DNA of 64,000 bases. Origin: Rothia nasimurium. Lineage in GTDB: Bacteria > Actinomycetota > Actinomycetes > Actinomycetales > Micrococcaceae. A model generated the notes under the pieces. That model searched no databases, was not told where the DNA came from, and saw nothing but the letters and a program-made list of their open reading frames with translations. This document shows positions 53,832 through 63,726 of the stretch, in pieces; positions within the stretch are counted from its first letter, which is position 1, and every line of letters starts with the position of its first letter. Position numbers and translations under genes: made by a program. The stretch lies in the NCBI RefSeq assembly GCF_928392795.1, contig NZ_CAKMTJ010000003.1:124001-188000 (forward strand), read 5' to 3'.

Positions 53832-56708
53832 GTGGCTAAGCCCCGCGTTCACGAGATCGCTAAAGAACTCGGAATCCCCTCAAAAGAAGCTGTCGCAAAG
53901 CTTCAGGAACTTGGCGAGTTCGTCAAGGGTGCGTCATCTACCCTTGAACCGCCCGTTGTAAAGAAACTCCGCGCCGCCTTCCCCAAGGCTGCCGCTTCTG
54001 CTGAGGCTCCCGCAGCCGAGAAGAAGGACGCCGCAGCCCCCAAGGCAGCAGCTCCCAAGCCCGGTGCATCCGCACCTAAGCCTGGCGCAGGTGCTCCTAA
54101 GCCCGGTGCCGCAGCTCCCAAGCCTGCCACCCCGGCAGCTCCTGCTGCCCCCAAGCCCGTAGCAGAGTCCGCCCCCGCCGCTGAGAAGAAGGAAGCCGCC
54201 GCTAAGCCCGCTGGCCCCCGCCCCGGCAACAACCCCTTCTCAACCACTCAGGGTATGTCTGCTCCTAAGCCGGCAGCTCCCAAGCCCGCGGCCCCCAAGC
54301 CTGCTGGCGCTAAGCCCGGCCCCCGCCCCGGCAACAATCCCTTCGCCCCCTCACAGGGCATGGGTAAGCGCAACGACCGCAATGACCGCGGCGAGCGTTC
54401 AGGCGGTCCCCGCCCCGCAGGTGGCCGTAATGCCCGCGGTAATAACCCCGGCGGCCCCCGTCCTGCCGGTGCAGGTGCCGGTGGCCCCCGCCCCGCAGGC
54501 GGACGCAACAACGCACCTCGCCCCGCAGGCGCTGGTGCTGGCGGCCCCCGTCCTGCTGGCGGCGCACCTCGCCCCGCACCTGCAGGTGGCGGCAACCGTC
54601 CCTCACCCAACATGATGCCCACCAAGATGAGCGGTAATGTCGGTGCCCGTGGCGGTGCCGGTGCTCCTGCTGGTGGCGGCCCCCGTCGTGGCTCAGGTGG
54701 TCCCGGCGGCGGTAACGGTGGCGGCGGCTTCAACCGCGGCCCCGGTCGCGGTGGCCCCGGCGGCGGTCGCGGCAACGCCCAGGGCGCCTTTGGTCGCGGT
54801 GGCGGCAAAAAGAAGAAGGGCAAGACTAAGTCAGCTCTGCGTCGTGAAGAGCAGCTGCGTCAGCCTACCATCGGTGGCGTAGCCGTACCCCATGGCGACG
54901 GTACCACCGAGATTCGTATGCGTCGCGGTGCCTCACTGATGGACTTCGCCGAGAAGATTGGCGCAAACGCCGCTGCCCTGGTGACCGTTCTGATTCACCT
55001 GGGTGAAATGGCGACCCAGACCCAGTCCCTCGACGAGGAGACCTTCGAGCTGCTCGGTGCCGAACTTGGCTACGTCGTCAAGATTGTCTCCCCCGAGGAC
55101 GAAGAGCGCGAACTGCTCGAATCCTTCGACATCAACCTGGCTGCCGAAGCCGAGGCTGAGGACGACGAAGTACTTGAAGTACGCCCGCCCGTTGTCACCG
55201 TCATGGGTCACGTTGACCACGGTAAGACCCGCCTGCTCGATGCCATCCGCAACACCAACGTTATTGACGGTGAAGCCGGCGGCATTACCCAGCACATCGG
55301 TGCTTACCAGATCCACACCGAGGTCGATGGCGAAGAGCGCTACCTGACCTTCATCGACACCCCCGGTCACGAGGCCTTCACCGCCATGCGTGCCCGCGGT
55401 GCCAAGGTTACCGACATCGCGATCCTGGTTGTCGCAGCGGACGACGGCGTTATGCCCCAGACCGTTGAAGCCCTCAACCACGCCCAGGCCGCAGGCGTAC
55501 CGATCGTTGTTGCCGTCAACAAGATCGATAAGGAAGGCGCTAACCCCGACAAGATCCGCGGTCAGCTCACCGAATACGGCCTGGTACCCGAAGAATACGG
55601 TGGCGACACCATGTTCGTAGAGGTCTCAGCCCGCCAGGGTAAGAACATCGACGAACTGCTCGCAGCCGTCACCCTGACCGCCGACGGCGCCCTCGAACTG
55701 AAGGCTAACCCCAACAAGGAAGCCCGCGGCGTAGCCATCGAAGCTAACCTCGATAAGGGCCGCGGTGCCGTCACCACCGTCCTCGTCCAGTCAGGTACCC
55801 TGCGCGTCGGCGACGCCATCGTCGCAGGCTCCGCCTACGGCCGCGTCCGCGCCATGTTCGACGAAAACGGCAACAACGTCGAAGAAGCCGGCCCCTCACG
55901 CCCCGTGCAGGTACTCGGCCTCAACACCGTGCCCCGCGCAGGCGACACCTTCCTCTCCACCGAAGAAGAACGTACCGCCCGCCAGATCGCCGAAAAGCGT
56001 GAAGCAGCCGACCGCAACGCCCAGCTGGCCAAGCGTCGCAAGCGCGTCACCCTCGAATCCTTCGACGCCGCAGTGGCAGAAGGCAAGATGGACACCCTCA
56101 ACCTCATCATCAAGGGCGACGTTTCCGGTGCTGTTGAAGCCCTGGAAGAATCCCTCATGAAGATCGAGGTAGGCGGCGACGAAGTTCAGCTGCGCGTCAT
56201 CCACCGCGGCGTAGGTGCTATCACCCAGAACGACGTCAACCTGGCAACCGTCGATAACGCAATCATCATCGGCTTCAACGTCCGCCCCGCCGAACGCGTG
56301 GCAGAACTAGCCGACCGTGAAGGCGTAGAAATGAAGTTCTACTCCGTCATCTACCGCGCTATCGAAGAAGTCGAAGCAGCCGTCAAGGGCATGCTCAAGC
56401 CCGAATACGAAGAAGTCGAACTCGGCTCCGCCGAAATCCGCGAAGTCTTCCGCTCCTCTAAGTGGGGCAACATCGCAGGCTCCATCGTCAAGACCGGCAT
56501 CATCAAGCGCAACTCCAAGGCCCGCCTGGTACGCGACGGTGCAGTTGTCGCCGACAACCTCACCATCGAATCCCTGCGCCGCTTCAAGGACGACGCCACC
56601 GAAGTCCGCGAAGGCTACGAGTGTGGTATCGGCCTGGGCTCCTTCAATGACATCAAGGAAGGCGATGTCATTGAAACCTGGGAGATGCAGGAAAAGCCCC
56701 GCGTCTAG
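53832..56708 (+). CDS. infB: Translation initiation factor IF-2
   Basis: 958-aa GTPase that brings initiator tRNA to the 30S subunit. A short IF2_N helix domain (1-52) is followed by about 270 residues of Pro/Ala/Lys- and then Gly/Arg-rich low-complexity sequence, longer than in E. coli. The G domain starts near 455 with GHVDHGKT, then DTPGHEAF and NKID. Domain IV closes the protein. GTG 53832 with AGGAG upstream is the start. Confidence 0.98.
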   Translation: MAKPRVHEIAKELGIPSKEAVAKLQELGEFVKGASSTLEPPVVKKLRAAFPKAAASAEAPAAEKKDAAAPKAAAPKPGASAPKPGAGAPKPGAAAPKPATPAAPAAPKPVAESAPAAEKKEAAAKPAGPRPGNNPFSTTQGMSAPKPAAPKPAAPKPAGAKPGPRPGNNPFAPSQGMGKRNDRNDRGERSGGPRPAGGRNARGNNPGGPRPAGAGAGGPRPAGGRNNAPRPAGAGAGGPRPAGGAPRPAPAGGGNRPSPNMMPTKMSGNVGARGGAGAPAGGGPRRGSGGPGGGNGGGGFNRGPGRGGPGGGRGNAQGAFGRGGGKKKKGKTKSALRREEQLRQPTIGGVAVPHGDGTTEIRMRRGASLMDFAEKIGANAAALVTVLIHLGEMATQTQSLDEETFELLGAELGYVVKIVSPEDEERELLESFDINLAAEAEAEDDEVLEVRPPVVTVMGHVDHGKTRLLDAIRNTNVIDGEAGGITQHIGAYQIHTEVDGEERYLTFIDTPGHEAFTAMRARGAKVTDIAILVVAADDGVMPQTVEALNHAQAAGVPIVVAVNKIDKEGANPDKIRGQLTEYGLVPEEYGGDTMFVEVSARQGKNIDELLAAVTLTADGALELKANPNKEARGVAIEANLDKGRGAVTTVLVQSGTLRVGDAIVAGSAYGRVRAMFDENGNNVEEAGPSRPVQVLGLNTVPRAGDTFLSTEEERTARQIAEKREAADRNAQLAKRRKRVTLESFDAAVAEGKMDTLNLIIKGDVSGAVEALEESLMKIEVGGDEVQLRVIHRGVGAITQNDVNLATVDNAIIIGFNVRPAERVAELADREGVEMKFYSVIYRAIEEVEAAVKGMLKPEYEEVELGSAEIREVFRSSKWGNIAGSIVKTGIIKRNSKARLVRDGAVVADNLTIESLRRFKDDATEVREGYECGIGLGSFNDIKEGDVIETWEMQEKPRV

Positions 56709-56849
56709 GCTTCTACCTGGTTGATATTAAGGACGTCGGCGGGCGGGGCGCCCCGCCCCGCCGGCATCCCTTAACGCCAGACCCGGCCAGCCGGCTCTGG
56801 GGTATTCAGCCCCGTAGACCTACTGGGTAAGCAACCTAGCTCTTCAAAA

Positions 56850-56908
56850 GCACCCTAGGATTCGCGCCAGCCGCCGAGCCAGCAGCTTCGCCGCGAACCC
56901 TAGGGTGC
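56850..56908 (+). repeat. Dispersed repeat C, short copy 3
   Basis: GCACCCTAGG and CCTAGGGTGC bound a 40-bp interior that matches the 3' part of copies 1 and 2 (GCGCCAGCC, CGAGCCAGCAGCTTCGC). The terminal arms differ from those of the other copies yet pair with each other. Confidence 0.8.
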
Positions 56909-56952
56909 CTTTACACTTAAACATAGAAACCTCTCTAGAGAAGGAGAACATC

Positions 56953-57390
56953 ATGGCAGATCCGGCACGCGCCGCCCGCCTAGCCGACCGCATCAAGGTC
57001 ATCGTTGCCCAGGCCCTCGAACGCCGCATCAAAGACCCCCGCCTCGGCTTTATCACCGTCACCGACGCCCGCGTCACCAACGACCTCCAGCACGCCACCA
57101 TCTACTACACCGTCTTCGGCTCCGAAGAAGAACAGGCATCCACCAAGGCTGCCCTCGACTCAGCCAAGGGCATCCTGCGCTCAGAGGTCGGCAAGAACAT
57201 CACCGCGCGCCTGACCCCCACCCTCACCTTCGTCCCCGACGAAGTACCCGTCAATGCAGCCCACATCGAAGACCTGCTGCGCAAGACCAAGGAACGCGAC
57301 GCTGAACTGGCTGCCGCCCGCGAAGGTGCCGAATACGCCGGTGGCGAGGACGCCTACAAGAGCACCGAAACCGAGGAAGACGAAGCCTAA
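56953..57390 (+). CDS. rbfA: Ribosome-binding factor A
   Basis: 145 aa cold-shock KH-fold protein acting in 16S rRNA processing. RVAD-type start (ARAARLADRIKVIVAQALE), DPRLGFITVTDARVTNDLQHATIYY and LRTEVG-like ILRSEVGKNI are typical. The tail is acidic. ATG 56953 with AAGGAG upstream is used. truB follows by 3 bp. Confidence 0.97.
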   Translation: MADPARAARLADRIKVIVAQALERRIKDPRLGFITVTDARVTNDLQHATIYYTVFGSEEEQASTKAALDSAKGILRSEVGKNITARLTPTLTFVPDEVPVNAAHIEDLLRKTKERDAELAAAREGAEYAGGEDAYKSTETEEDEA

Positions 57391-57393
57391 ACC

Positions 57394-58437
57394 GTGGCCA
57401 AGAAAGCACCCACCGGGCCCTCGGGCCTCATCGTCGTTGACAAACCCGCCGGACTCACCAGCCACGACGTGGTCTCCAAAATGCGGTGGATCGCCGGCAC
57501 CCGCAAAGTCGGGCACGCCGGCACCCTCGACCCCATGGCCACGGGGGTGCTCATCCTTGGCGTCAACAAGGCAACCCGCCTGCTCACCTGGGTCGTAGGA
57601 GAAACCAAGACCTACACCGCCACCATCCGCCTCGGCGTCTCAACCCTCACCGACGACGCGGACGGCGAAGCCACCGCCGTCGCTCACGACGGCGCGCTGG
57701 ATAGTATCAGCGAGGACGCCATCAGGCAGCACATTGCCACCCTCACCGGCGACATCATGCAGGTACCCTCCGCCGTCTCGGCCATTAAAGTCAACGGGGT
57801 ACGCTCCTACGCCCGCGTACGCTCAGGAGAAGAAGTCGAACTCGAAGCCCGGCCCATCACCGTGCACTCCTTCGACCTACACAAGGCTCGACCCGCCACC
57901 GCCACCTACCAGCTGAGCGACGAAGAGGTGAACACCAGCGTCCTCGACCTCGACGTCACCGTCGTTTGCTCAGCAGGCACTTACATCCGCGCCCTAGCCC
58001 GCGACCTCGGGGCAGCACTAGGAACCGGCGCCCACCTAACCGCCCTGCGCCGCACCGCCATCGGCGAAATCCACGCCGACGACGCCCACACCCTCGACGA
58101 ACTCATCGCCGGGCGAGAAGCAGAACAGGCAGCCCCCCTGCTACCCATCGAAGAAGCAGCCCGCCGCCTCTTTGCCGTCCGCAACCTCACCGCAGCCGAA
58201 GCCACCGACCTCGCCAACGGCCGCCGCATCACCCCCACCGAAGGCAGCCCCGCCACCACCGCCCCCAAAACCGGCTCCACCGGCGGGCACGACAAACCCA
58301 CCACCACCGGCCTCACCGCCGCCTTCGCCCCCAACGGCACCCTCGTCGCCATCATCGAAAACACCCGCTTCCGCCGCGAAAACGTAGCCGCCCCCGTGCT
58401 CGTCTTCGAAGCCGGAACAAGCTTCAAGGAAAACTAA
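57394..58437 (+). CDS. truB: tRNA pseudouridine-55 synthase
   Basis: 347 aa. The catalytic Asp lies in HAGTLDPMATGVLILG (about residue 47), followed by KTYTATIRLGVSTLTDD and the VPSAVSAIKVNGVRSY loop. A C-terminal PUA-like region has a Thr/Pro-rich insertion (TEGSPATTAPKTG). GTG 57394 begins 3 bp after the rbfA stop, so the genes are co-translated. Confidence 0.97.
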   Translation: MAKKAPTGPSGLIVVDKPAGLTSHDVVSKMRWIAGTRKVGHAGTLDPMATGVLILGVNKATRLLTWVVGETKTYTATIRLGVSTLTDDADGEATAVAHDGALDSISEDAIRQHIATLTGDIMQVPSAVSAIKVNGVRSYARVRSGEEVELEARPITVHSFDLHKARPATATYQLSDEEVNTSVLDLDVTVVCSAGTYIRALARDLGAALGTGAHLTALRRTAIGEIHADDAHTLDELIAGREAEQAAPLLPIEEAARRLFAVRNLTAAEATDLANGRRITPTEGSPATTAPKTGSTGGHDKPTTTGLTAAFAPNGTLVAIIENTRFRRENVAAPVLVFEAGTSFKEN

Positions 58438-58443
58438 CCCGTC

Positions 58444-58818
58444 ATGATGATCGCCGGACTCGACCTCTGGTTCTGGGCCATAACCGCGCTCGGCCTAGCC
58501 TCCTTCCTCATCTGCCTCACCCGCTTCCTGCGCGGAGCAGCCCCCGACGACTGGTCCCAAGGCTCCGTTATTCTCCTTGAAGCCTTCCTCATCGTCTACC
58601 TGGTCGGCTCCATCATCATGCAGGTCACAACGGACGGCCCCAGCGGTGACTGGCTCGAATACTACGGTTACCTACTCACCGCCATGATTATCCCCGTCGG
58701 CACCTTCATCTGGTCACTCTCCGAACGAACCCGCTGGTCAACCCTGGTGCTAGGGCTAACCGGGCCGGTGCTGATTATCATGGTGCACCGCATGAACATG
58801 CTCTGGTACTACTATTAG
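58444..58818 (+). CDS. Hypothetical membrane protein (124 aa)
   Basis: 124 aa, four hydrophobic segments spread over the full length, opening MMIAGLDLWFWAITALGLAS and ending IIMVHRMNMLWYY. No family is recognised with certainty. It starts 6 bp after truB, so it belongs to the same transcript. Small membrane proteins of this type occur in the truB-ribF interval in related genomes as I recall. Confidence 0.75.
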   Translation: MMIAGLDLWFWAITALGLASFLICLTRFLRGAAPDDWSQGSVILLEAFLIVYLVGSIIMQVTTDGPSGDWLEYYGYLLTAMIIPVGTFIWSLSERTRWSTLVLGLTGPVLIIMVHRMNMLWYYY

Positions 58819-58913
58819 GTCGATGCGCTGGAGAATGACAGAATGAGCGCAGGGCGTGAGCTCTCGCCGGCTCAAGAGCAGCACCAACATTGCATGGGAG
58901 ATGGAAGAAGACA

Positions 58914-59336
58914 ATGAATCAAACACAGAACAAAGCCTCCGCTACAAAAAATAGCGGCTTTGGCCGCCTGCTCGTCGTCATCTACGGCGTCTTTACCCTG
59001 TCGGCGGGGGCCCGGGCCCTCTACCAGGTCATCCGCAAGTTCGATGAAGCCCCGCTATCTATCAGTCTCTCAGCACTCTCAGCCCTCATCTACCTGGTTG
59101 CCACCATCGCTTTGGCTAAGAAGGGGGAGGGGGCCTGGAAAATCTCTCTGGCCGCCGTCAGCATCGAAATGGCCGGGGTGCTCCTCATCGGCATCTTCTC
59201 CTATCTGCAACCCCAGCACTTTGAGCTAGCCTCTGTCTGGTCCCACTTCGGTTCCGGCTACGGCTACATCCCCCTGATCCTGCCCATAGTAGGCCTCTGG
59301 TGGCTCAACAAAACCCGCCCCAGCCACACCCGCTAA
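58914..59336 (+). CDS. Hypothetical membrane protein (140 aa)
   Basis: 140 aa with four hydrophobic segments (about 17-37, 48-67, 78-96, 108-128) and a basic tail. The pair of short membrane proteins between truB and ribF is probably one unit. GGAAGAAG precedes ATG 58914; the frame is open eight codons further. Not recognised beyond general resemblance to actinobacterial membrane proteins at this locus. Confidence 0.75.
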   Translation: MNQTQNKASATKNSGFGRLLVVIYGVFTLSAGARALYQVIRKFDEAPLSISLSALSALIYLVATIALAKKGEGAWKISLAAVSIEMAGVLLIGIFSYLQPQHFELASVWSHFGSGYGYIPLILPIVGLWWLNKTRPSHTR

Positions 59337-59416
59337 CCACCGGCGTCCGCCTGCCCTCAGCAGAAGCCCCCAAATACGCGTAGTATAGACACGAAGCAAC
59401 CCAACCGAGGAGCACA

Positions 59417-60373
59417 GTGAAGCGCTTTACCGATCTCGCCCAGATCCCCGCCGACTTCGGCCCCACCGTGGTCACCATCGGCAACTTCGATGGCGTGCAT
59501 ATCGGCCACCAAAAAGTGCTCTCCACCCTGGTCAACACAGCCAAGGTACACGGCCTTTCCTCTGTCGCCGTCTCCTTCGACCCCCACCCCGCCCGCGTCC
59601 ACGGCCCTGCCGGGGTACACATCGAAATCATGGGGCAGGACGGTCGCCAAAAAATCCTCGCTGACCTCGGCGTCGACTACTACCTGCTCCTTCACTACAA
59701 CCTAGCCTTCGCCGCCCAAACCCCCGAAGAATTCGTCAAACGAACCTTCGTCGATGCCCTCAAAGCCAAATTCGTGGTCATAGGCGATGACGTCCGCTTC
59801 GGCACCAACAACTCCGGCGACCTCAACACCATGAAGGAACTCGGCCAAAAATACGGCTTTGAGGTACTCGTCGTTGAAGACCTGCTTGCCCACGACGACC
59901 GCCGCTGCTCATCGACTTCCATCCGGCAGTTGCTCGCCGAAGGGCGGGTGCGCGACGCCGCCTCTATTCTGGGCCGCAACCACTACATGAGCGGCGAAGT
60001 CGTGCACGGCGCTGCCCGCGGCCGCGAACTCGGCTTCCCCACAGCCAACATGGACGTCGACTCCGTCGGCCTCGTACCCGGTGACGGGGTCTACGCAGGC
60101 TGGCTGATTGACGAGGCCGGAACCCGCCACCCTGTTGCCGTTTCGGTGGGCACCAACCCCACCTTCGAAGGTATCACCACCCGCCAGGTCGAAGCCCACG
60201 TCATCGGCCGCCCCGAAGAGAAGGTAGAAGACTTCAACCTCTACGGGCAGCACGTCACCCTAGAATTCGTCGACTATCTGCGCGGCATGGTCGCCTACAC
60301 CGGCGTCGAAGCACTCATTGAGCAGATGCACGCCGACGTTGAACAGGCCAAGACCATTCTCGGTATCGGCTAG
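59417..60373 (+). CDS. ribF: Bifunctional riboflavin kinase / FAD synthetase
   Basis: 318 aa. The N-terminal nucleotidyltransferase has VTIGNFDGVHIGHQKVL; the C-terminal kinase has GRELGFPTANMDVD and GVYAGWL. Converts riboflavin to FMN and FMN to FAD. GTG 59417 with CGAGGAG upstream. A perfect bidirectional terminator follows. Confidence 0.98.
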   Translation: MKRFTDLAQIPADFGPTVVTIGNFDGVHIGHQKVLSTLVNTAKVHGLSSVAVSFDPHPARVHGPAGVHIEIMGQDGRQKILADLGVDYYLLLHYNLAFAAQTPEEFVKRTFVDALKAKFVVIGDDVRFGTNNSGDLNTMKELGQKYGFEVLVVEDLLAHDDRRCSSTSIRQLLAEGRVRDAASILGRNHYMSGEVVHGAARGRELGFPTANMDVDSVGLVPGDGVYAGWLIDEAGTRHPVAVSVGTNPTFEGITTRQVEAHVIGRPEEKVEDFNLYGQHVTLEFVDYLRGMVAYTGVEALIEQMHADVEQAKTILGIG

Positions 60374-60382
60374 AGAACATAC

Positions 60383-60424
60383 AAAAAGTTCCCGGAATAA
60401 GAACTCTTATTCCGGGAACTTTTT
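60383..60424. terminator. Bidirectional rho-independent terminator
   Basis: AAAAAGTTCCCGGAATAAGA and TCTTATTCCGGGAACTTTTT, a perfect 20-bp stem with A- and T-runs at both ends. Confidence 0.97.
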
Positions 60425-60436
60425 ATGAGAGATGAT

Positions 60437-60546
60437 GGGCGCGGCAGGCTCACGCTCGCTGCCGACCCTCTCGCTAGTTCGCTAGCGCTCACAAGCGATT
60501 CACGCCAGCCCCGAGCCAGCAGCTTCGCTGTGAGCCTGCCGCGCCC
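60437..60546. repeat. Dispersed repeat C, copy 2
   Basis: 110 bp bounded by perfect 16-bp arms GGGCGCGGCAGGCTCA (60437-60452) and TGAGCCTGCCGCGCCC (60531-60546). The interior matches the reverse complement of copy 1 at 37949-38048. Confidence 0.88.
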
Positions 60547-60551
60547 ATATA

Positions 60552-61376
60552 CTACATCTCTTCGTGGGTATTCGGGTCAAACCCGCGGCCTACGCCTGCT
60601 TCGAGTGCGTCGATGCGGGCGATCTGGTCGTCGGTGAGTTCCCAGTCGAAGACTGCTAGGTTCTCTTCCATGCGCAGGGCGTTGGAGCTCTTGGGCAGGG
60701 GCACCAGGTTCTTCTGGACCTCCCAGCGCAGAATCACCTGGGCTACGGTTTTACCGGCTTCGGCGGCGATGGTCTCGAGGGCGGCGTCCTTGAGCAGGTC
60801 AGTTTTGCGGCCCAGGGGTGACCAGCACTGGGTGAGAATGGCGTGGTCGAGGTTGTAGGCTGCCCAGTCCTGTTTCTGTGAGTAGGGGTGCAGCTCGATC
60901 TGGTTGATGGCGGGGGTTACGCCGGTTTCTTCAATCAGACGGTCGATGTGCTCGGGTAGGAAGTTAGAGACGCCGATGGACTTGACCAGCCCTTCTTCCT
61001 GGGCTTTGATGAGAGCCCGCCAGGTGTCGACATAGAGGCCCTGGGAGGGGTTAGGCCAGTGAATCAGGTAGGCGTCGAGGTAGTCAAAACCCATACGGCT
61101 CAGGGTGCCTTCGAGGGAGCGGAGGGCTGGCTCGTAGCCGTGGTCGCGCCCCGGCAGCTTGGACTGCACGAAGATTTCATCGCGTGCAGTGCCTGAGCGC
61201 AGGACGCCGCGGGCAACACCCACCTCGTTCTCGTAGTTCACCGCGGTGTCGATCAGGCGGTAGCCGCGGGCGATGGCCTCAGAGACGGCGACCTCGGCGT
61301 CTACGTTGTTGAGCGGGTAGGTGCCTAAGCCCAGGGGCGGGATTGAGGTGCCGTCGCGCAGGGTATGGTTTTGCAT
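60552..61376 (-). CDS. Aldo/keto reductase
   Basis: 274 aa, NADPH-dependent TIM-barrel oxidoreductase of the 2,5-diketo-gluconate reductase type. Catalytic tetrad residues are in DTAVNYENE (Asp, Tyr), VQSKL (Lys) and LIHWPN (His); LPKSSNALRMEEN binds the cofactor phosphate. It is convergent with ribF across a terminator and repeat C. Substrate unknown. Confidence 0.93.
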   Translation of the reverse strand: MQNHTLRDGTSIPPLGLGTYPLNNVDAEVAVSEAIARGYRLIDTAVNYENEVGVARGVLRSGTARDEIFVQSKLPGRDHGYEPALRSLEGTLSRMGFDYLDAYLIHWPNPSQGLYVDTWRALIKAQEEGLVKSIGVSNFLPEHIDRLIEETGVTPAINQIELHPYSQKQDWAAYNLDHAILTQCWSPLGRKTDLLKDAALETIAAEAGKTVAQVILRWEVQKNLVPLPKSSNALRMEENLAVFDWELTDDQIARIDALEAGVGRGFDPNTHEEM

Positions 61377-61412
61377 TGGTTTTCCTCTCGGGTGGAGCGG
61401 GGCGGACGCGGG

Positions 61413-62153
61413 TTAGCGGCTGAGCAGGTCAAGCACCAGGGTGGCGCTTCGTTCGGCCACGATGGGGGCGTCCATGTGGAAGTCCTGGTCGGCTGCCGGA
61501 CCGCAGAGGTCAGAGATGCCGCGCACCGCGATGAAGGGCAGGGAACGGCTACAGCTAATCTGGGCCAGGGAAGTGGTTTCCATGTCGGTGGACAGAGCCT
61601 GGGGGAAGAGCTGGCGGGTGTCTTTGACGTTGTGGGCGGTGACGAAGGAACCGCCGGCCAACATCTGCCCAAAGAGGGGGGTACCCTCACCGGTGTAGGC
61701 CGCTGCGGCAGCGCGGGCCTTCTCAACCAGCACCGGGTCGGTGGCGTAGGTAGCGGGCATGCCGGGAACCTGCCCAAACTCGTAGCCGAAGGCGGTGGCG
61801 TCCGCGTCCGTGTAGGTGTAGTCGGTGCCGATAGCCAGGTCGCCCACATTCACGTCGGCGCGCAGGCCACCTGCGGTACCGGCAGACACGATGACGCGCG
61901 GGGTGGGCACCAGGGCCAGGGCAGCGGTCAGGGCGCTAGCTGCATTGACCAGGCCAATCTTGGAGCGCACCAGCAGAATCTTCAACTCGTCAGTACCGGT
62001 GGCAAGCACCCGGGGGTAGAAGACAGCCTCACCCAGGGCATAGCCCTCACCGACCGGTTCGGTCTTACTCAGGAAGGGGGCAGCTTCTTCATCCATGGCT
62101 ACCTGCACGATAGCGGCATTCTCAAAGCCAGAAGGGAGCGCAAAAGCCGACAT
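61413..62153 (-). CDS. mtnN: 5'-methylthioadenosine/S-adenosylhomocysteine nucleosidase
   Basis: 246 aa. Removes adenine from SAH and MTA. VQVAMDEEAAPFL at the N-terminus, SAGTAGGL, the nucleoside site DMETTSLAQI and AVRGISDLCG are family signatures. ATG 62153 overlaps the luxS stop (TAATG), so both are translated together: MtnN makes S-ribosylhomocysteine, the substrate of LuxS. Confidence 0.95.
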   Translation of the reverse strand: MSAFALPSGFENAAIVQVAMDEEAAPFLSKTEPVGEGYALGEAVFYPRVLATGTDELKILLVRSKIGLVNAASALTAALALVPTPRVIVSAGTAGGLRADVNVGDLAIGTDYTYTDADATAFGYEFGQVPGMPATYATDPVLVEKARAAAAAYTGEGTPLFGQMLAGGSFVTAHNVKDTRQLFPQALSTDMETTSLAQISCSRSLPFIAVRGISDLCGPAADQDFHMDAPIVAERSATLVLDLLSR

Positions 62154-62635
62154 TATGCCATCACCTGCTCCCACTCGTCCTTCTTCTCCACAAAAGCACG
62201 AACCGCTACCTGGGCCTCTTCCAAGGAGTGGTTAGCGCCCCAGCCACACTGCACCTCGTTCGCTGCCGGAACCTCATCGGCCTCCAGTAGGTCATTCATT
62301 GTAGCCTCAAGAACCTGCATAAAATCGGCAGGCTCAACACCCAGGGTCAGGGCGTAGAAACCGGTCTGGCAACCCATGGGGGAGAAGTCAATCAAAGCGT
62401 CGGTGTGATTGCGCATATGGTGGGCGGTCATGTGCTCAATCGAGTGAACCGCCTTCATGCCCAGGTGCCCCTTGTTCGGCTGGGTGAAACGCACATCGTA
62501 CTTAATCAGGACGTCCCCACCCGGCAGGGTCTTACGGTCAGCTACGCGCACGTAGGGCGCCGCCACAGCGGTATGATCCAGGTCGAAAGACTCAACATTA
62601 GTCTTCTGCTTCTCAAAATTCTCAGTGATTTGCAT
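62153..62635 (-). CDS. luxS: S-ribosylhomocysteine lyase
   Basis: 160 aa. Splits S-ribosylhomocysteine to homocysteine and DPD, the precursor of autoinducer-2. The metal-binding HSIEHMTAH motif, the PMGCQTGFY catalytic Cys segment and the C-terminal [15 protein letters not shown] with a second metal His/Cys are intact. Operon order luxS-mtnN with overlap. Confidence 0.97.
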   Translation of the reverse strand: MQITENFEKQKTNVESFDLDHTAVAAPYVRVADRKTLPGGDVLIKYDVRFTQPNKGHLGMKAVHSIEHMTAHHMRNHTDALIDFSPMGCQTGFYALTLGVEPADFMQVLEATMNDLLEADEVPAANEVQCGWGANHSLEEAQVAVRAFVEKKDEWEQVMA

Positions 62636-62723
62636 GCTTACTATTCTCTCGTACTTAGGGAACTCGCGCTAGCTGGAGGAGTAGGCTAAGACATAAGTGT
62701 TCACGAACGATTGGAGTACTTCC

Positions 62724-63026
62724 ATGAACGTACTGATTCCCACCGCTGCTGCCTCAGCCGGCCTGATGGGCGGCTACAAGGTTGCCCGTGTTACTAACGT
62801 CCGCGCCCTGGGCGGGGTCGCCCTAGCCGCTGGTGGTGCTGCTGCCTTTGCCGGCTGGAAGAAGAACGCCGGAACCGGCACCGCCGCCGCCCTCACCGCC
62901 GTCTACCTCGGCGCCTTCGGCTACTCCCACGCCCTGCACAAGAAGATTGGCCCCTGGCCTGCTGTGTGCGCCGTTACCGGTGCTACCGCGCTCGCTTCCC
63001 TGGCCTTCGGCCGCGAAAAGAAATAG
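62724..63026 (+). CDS. Hypothetical membrane protein (100 aa)
   Basis: 100 aa, alanine/glycine-rich with three or four hydrophobic segments (about 1-17, 26-45, 52-66, 78-95) and a basic tail GREKK. Divergent from luxS with 88 bp between starts. ATG 62724 follows TTGGAG. No family recognised. Confidence 0.75.
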   Translation: MNVLIPTAAASAGLMGGYKVARVTNVRALGGVALAAGGAAAFAGWKKNAGTGTAAALTAVYLGAFGYSHALHKKIGPWPAVCAVTGATALASLAFGREKK

Positions 63027-63222
63027 CTCGCAGGTGAGCAAGCTACCACCGGGGCCTCTCTTCCCGGTGGGTGGCTTGTGCTGTAGAGTTGACTATGCAT
63101 GTGACTGCAGTCCGTGGCAGTTACCTGCAGCGGGAAAGCCGCCCACCGGCGTCCTTGCCCCTCAACCCGGCAGCAAAAATGTTGACCGGGCCGCACACGG
63201 CACTAACTCTAGGAGTTAACCC

Positions 63223-63492
63223 ATGGCTCTTGATCCCAAGATCAAGCAGGAAATCATGAAGGAATACGCAACCCACGAAGGTGACACCGGTTCACCCGAG
63301 GTTCAGGTTGCAGTTCTGACTCGTCGTATCACCGACCTGACCGAACACCTCAAGTTCCACAAGCACGACCACCACTCACGTCGTGGTCTGATGATTCTCG
63401 TTGGTCGCCGCCGCAACCTGCTCGGCTACCTCAAGAGCGTCGACATCGAGCGTTACCGCGCCCTCATCGAGCGTCTCGGTATCCGCCGATAA
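63223..63492 (+). CDS. rpsO: 30S ribosomal protein S15
   Basis: 89 aa, binds 16S rRNA early in 30S assembly. [38 protein letters not shown] and the terminal [12 protein letters not shown] are the family signature. TAGGAG lies upstream. Followed by pnp in the conserved rpsO-pnp order. Confidence 0.99.
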   Translation: MALDPKIKQEIMKEYATHEGDTGSPEVQVAVLTRRITDLTEHLKFHKHDHHSRRGLMILVGRRRNLLGYLKSVDIERYRALIERLGIRR

Positions 63493-63726
63493 CACAAGGT
63501 TTGTGAACGTGAGGGCGACACCGCAACCCGCGCATTCGGCTTAATAGTCGGACGCCGCTGGTCGAGGGTGACGCCCTCACCCACACCTACCACCCACAGA
63601 ATAGAAATAAGTCGCCGCGTGCTTTGACGGTCCTCGGTAGCGGTTTACAGAAAGCCCCATTGGCGGGGTCTGTGAGCCTCAATCGATGACCGAAGGCGCG
63701 GCGCAGACAAGAGAAATGGAGGAACC
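63493..63726 (+). promoter_or_regulatory. rpsO-pnp intergenic leader with long-range hairpin
   Basis: GTGAGGGCG (63509-63517) and CGCCCTCAC (63572-63580) pair perfectly and the helix continues after an A-A mismatch. Such structures in pnp leaders are RNase III sites for autoregulation in enterobacteria; the same role here is inference. Confidence 0.45.

Noticed and set aside
54020..54830. Long antisense frames and repeats in the infB 5' part
   Set aside because: They are mirror images of the Gly/Pro/Ala-rich linker of IF-2.
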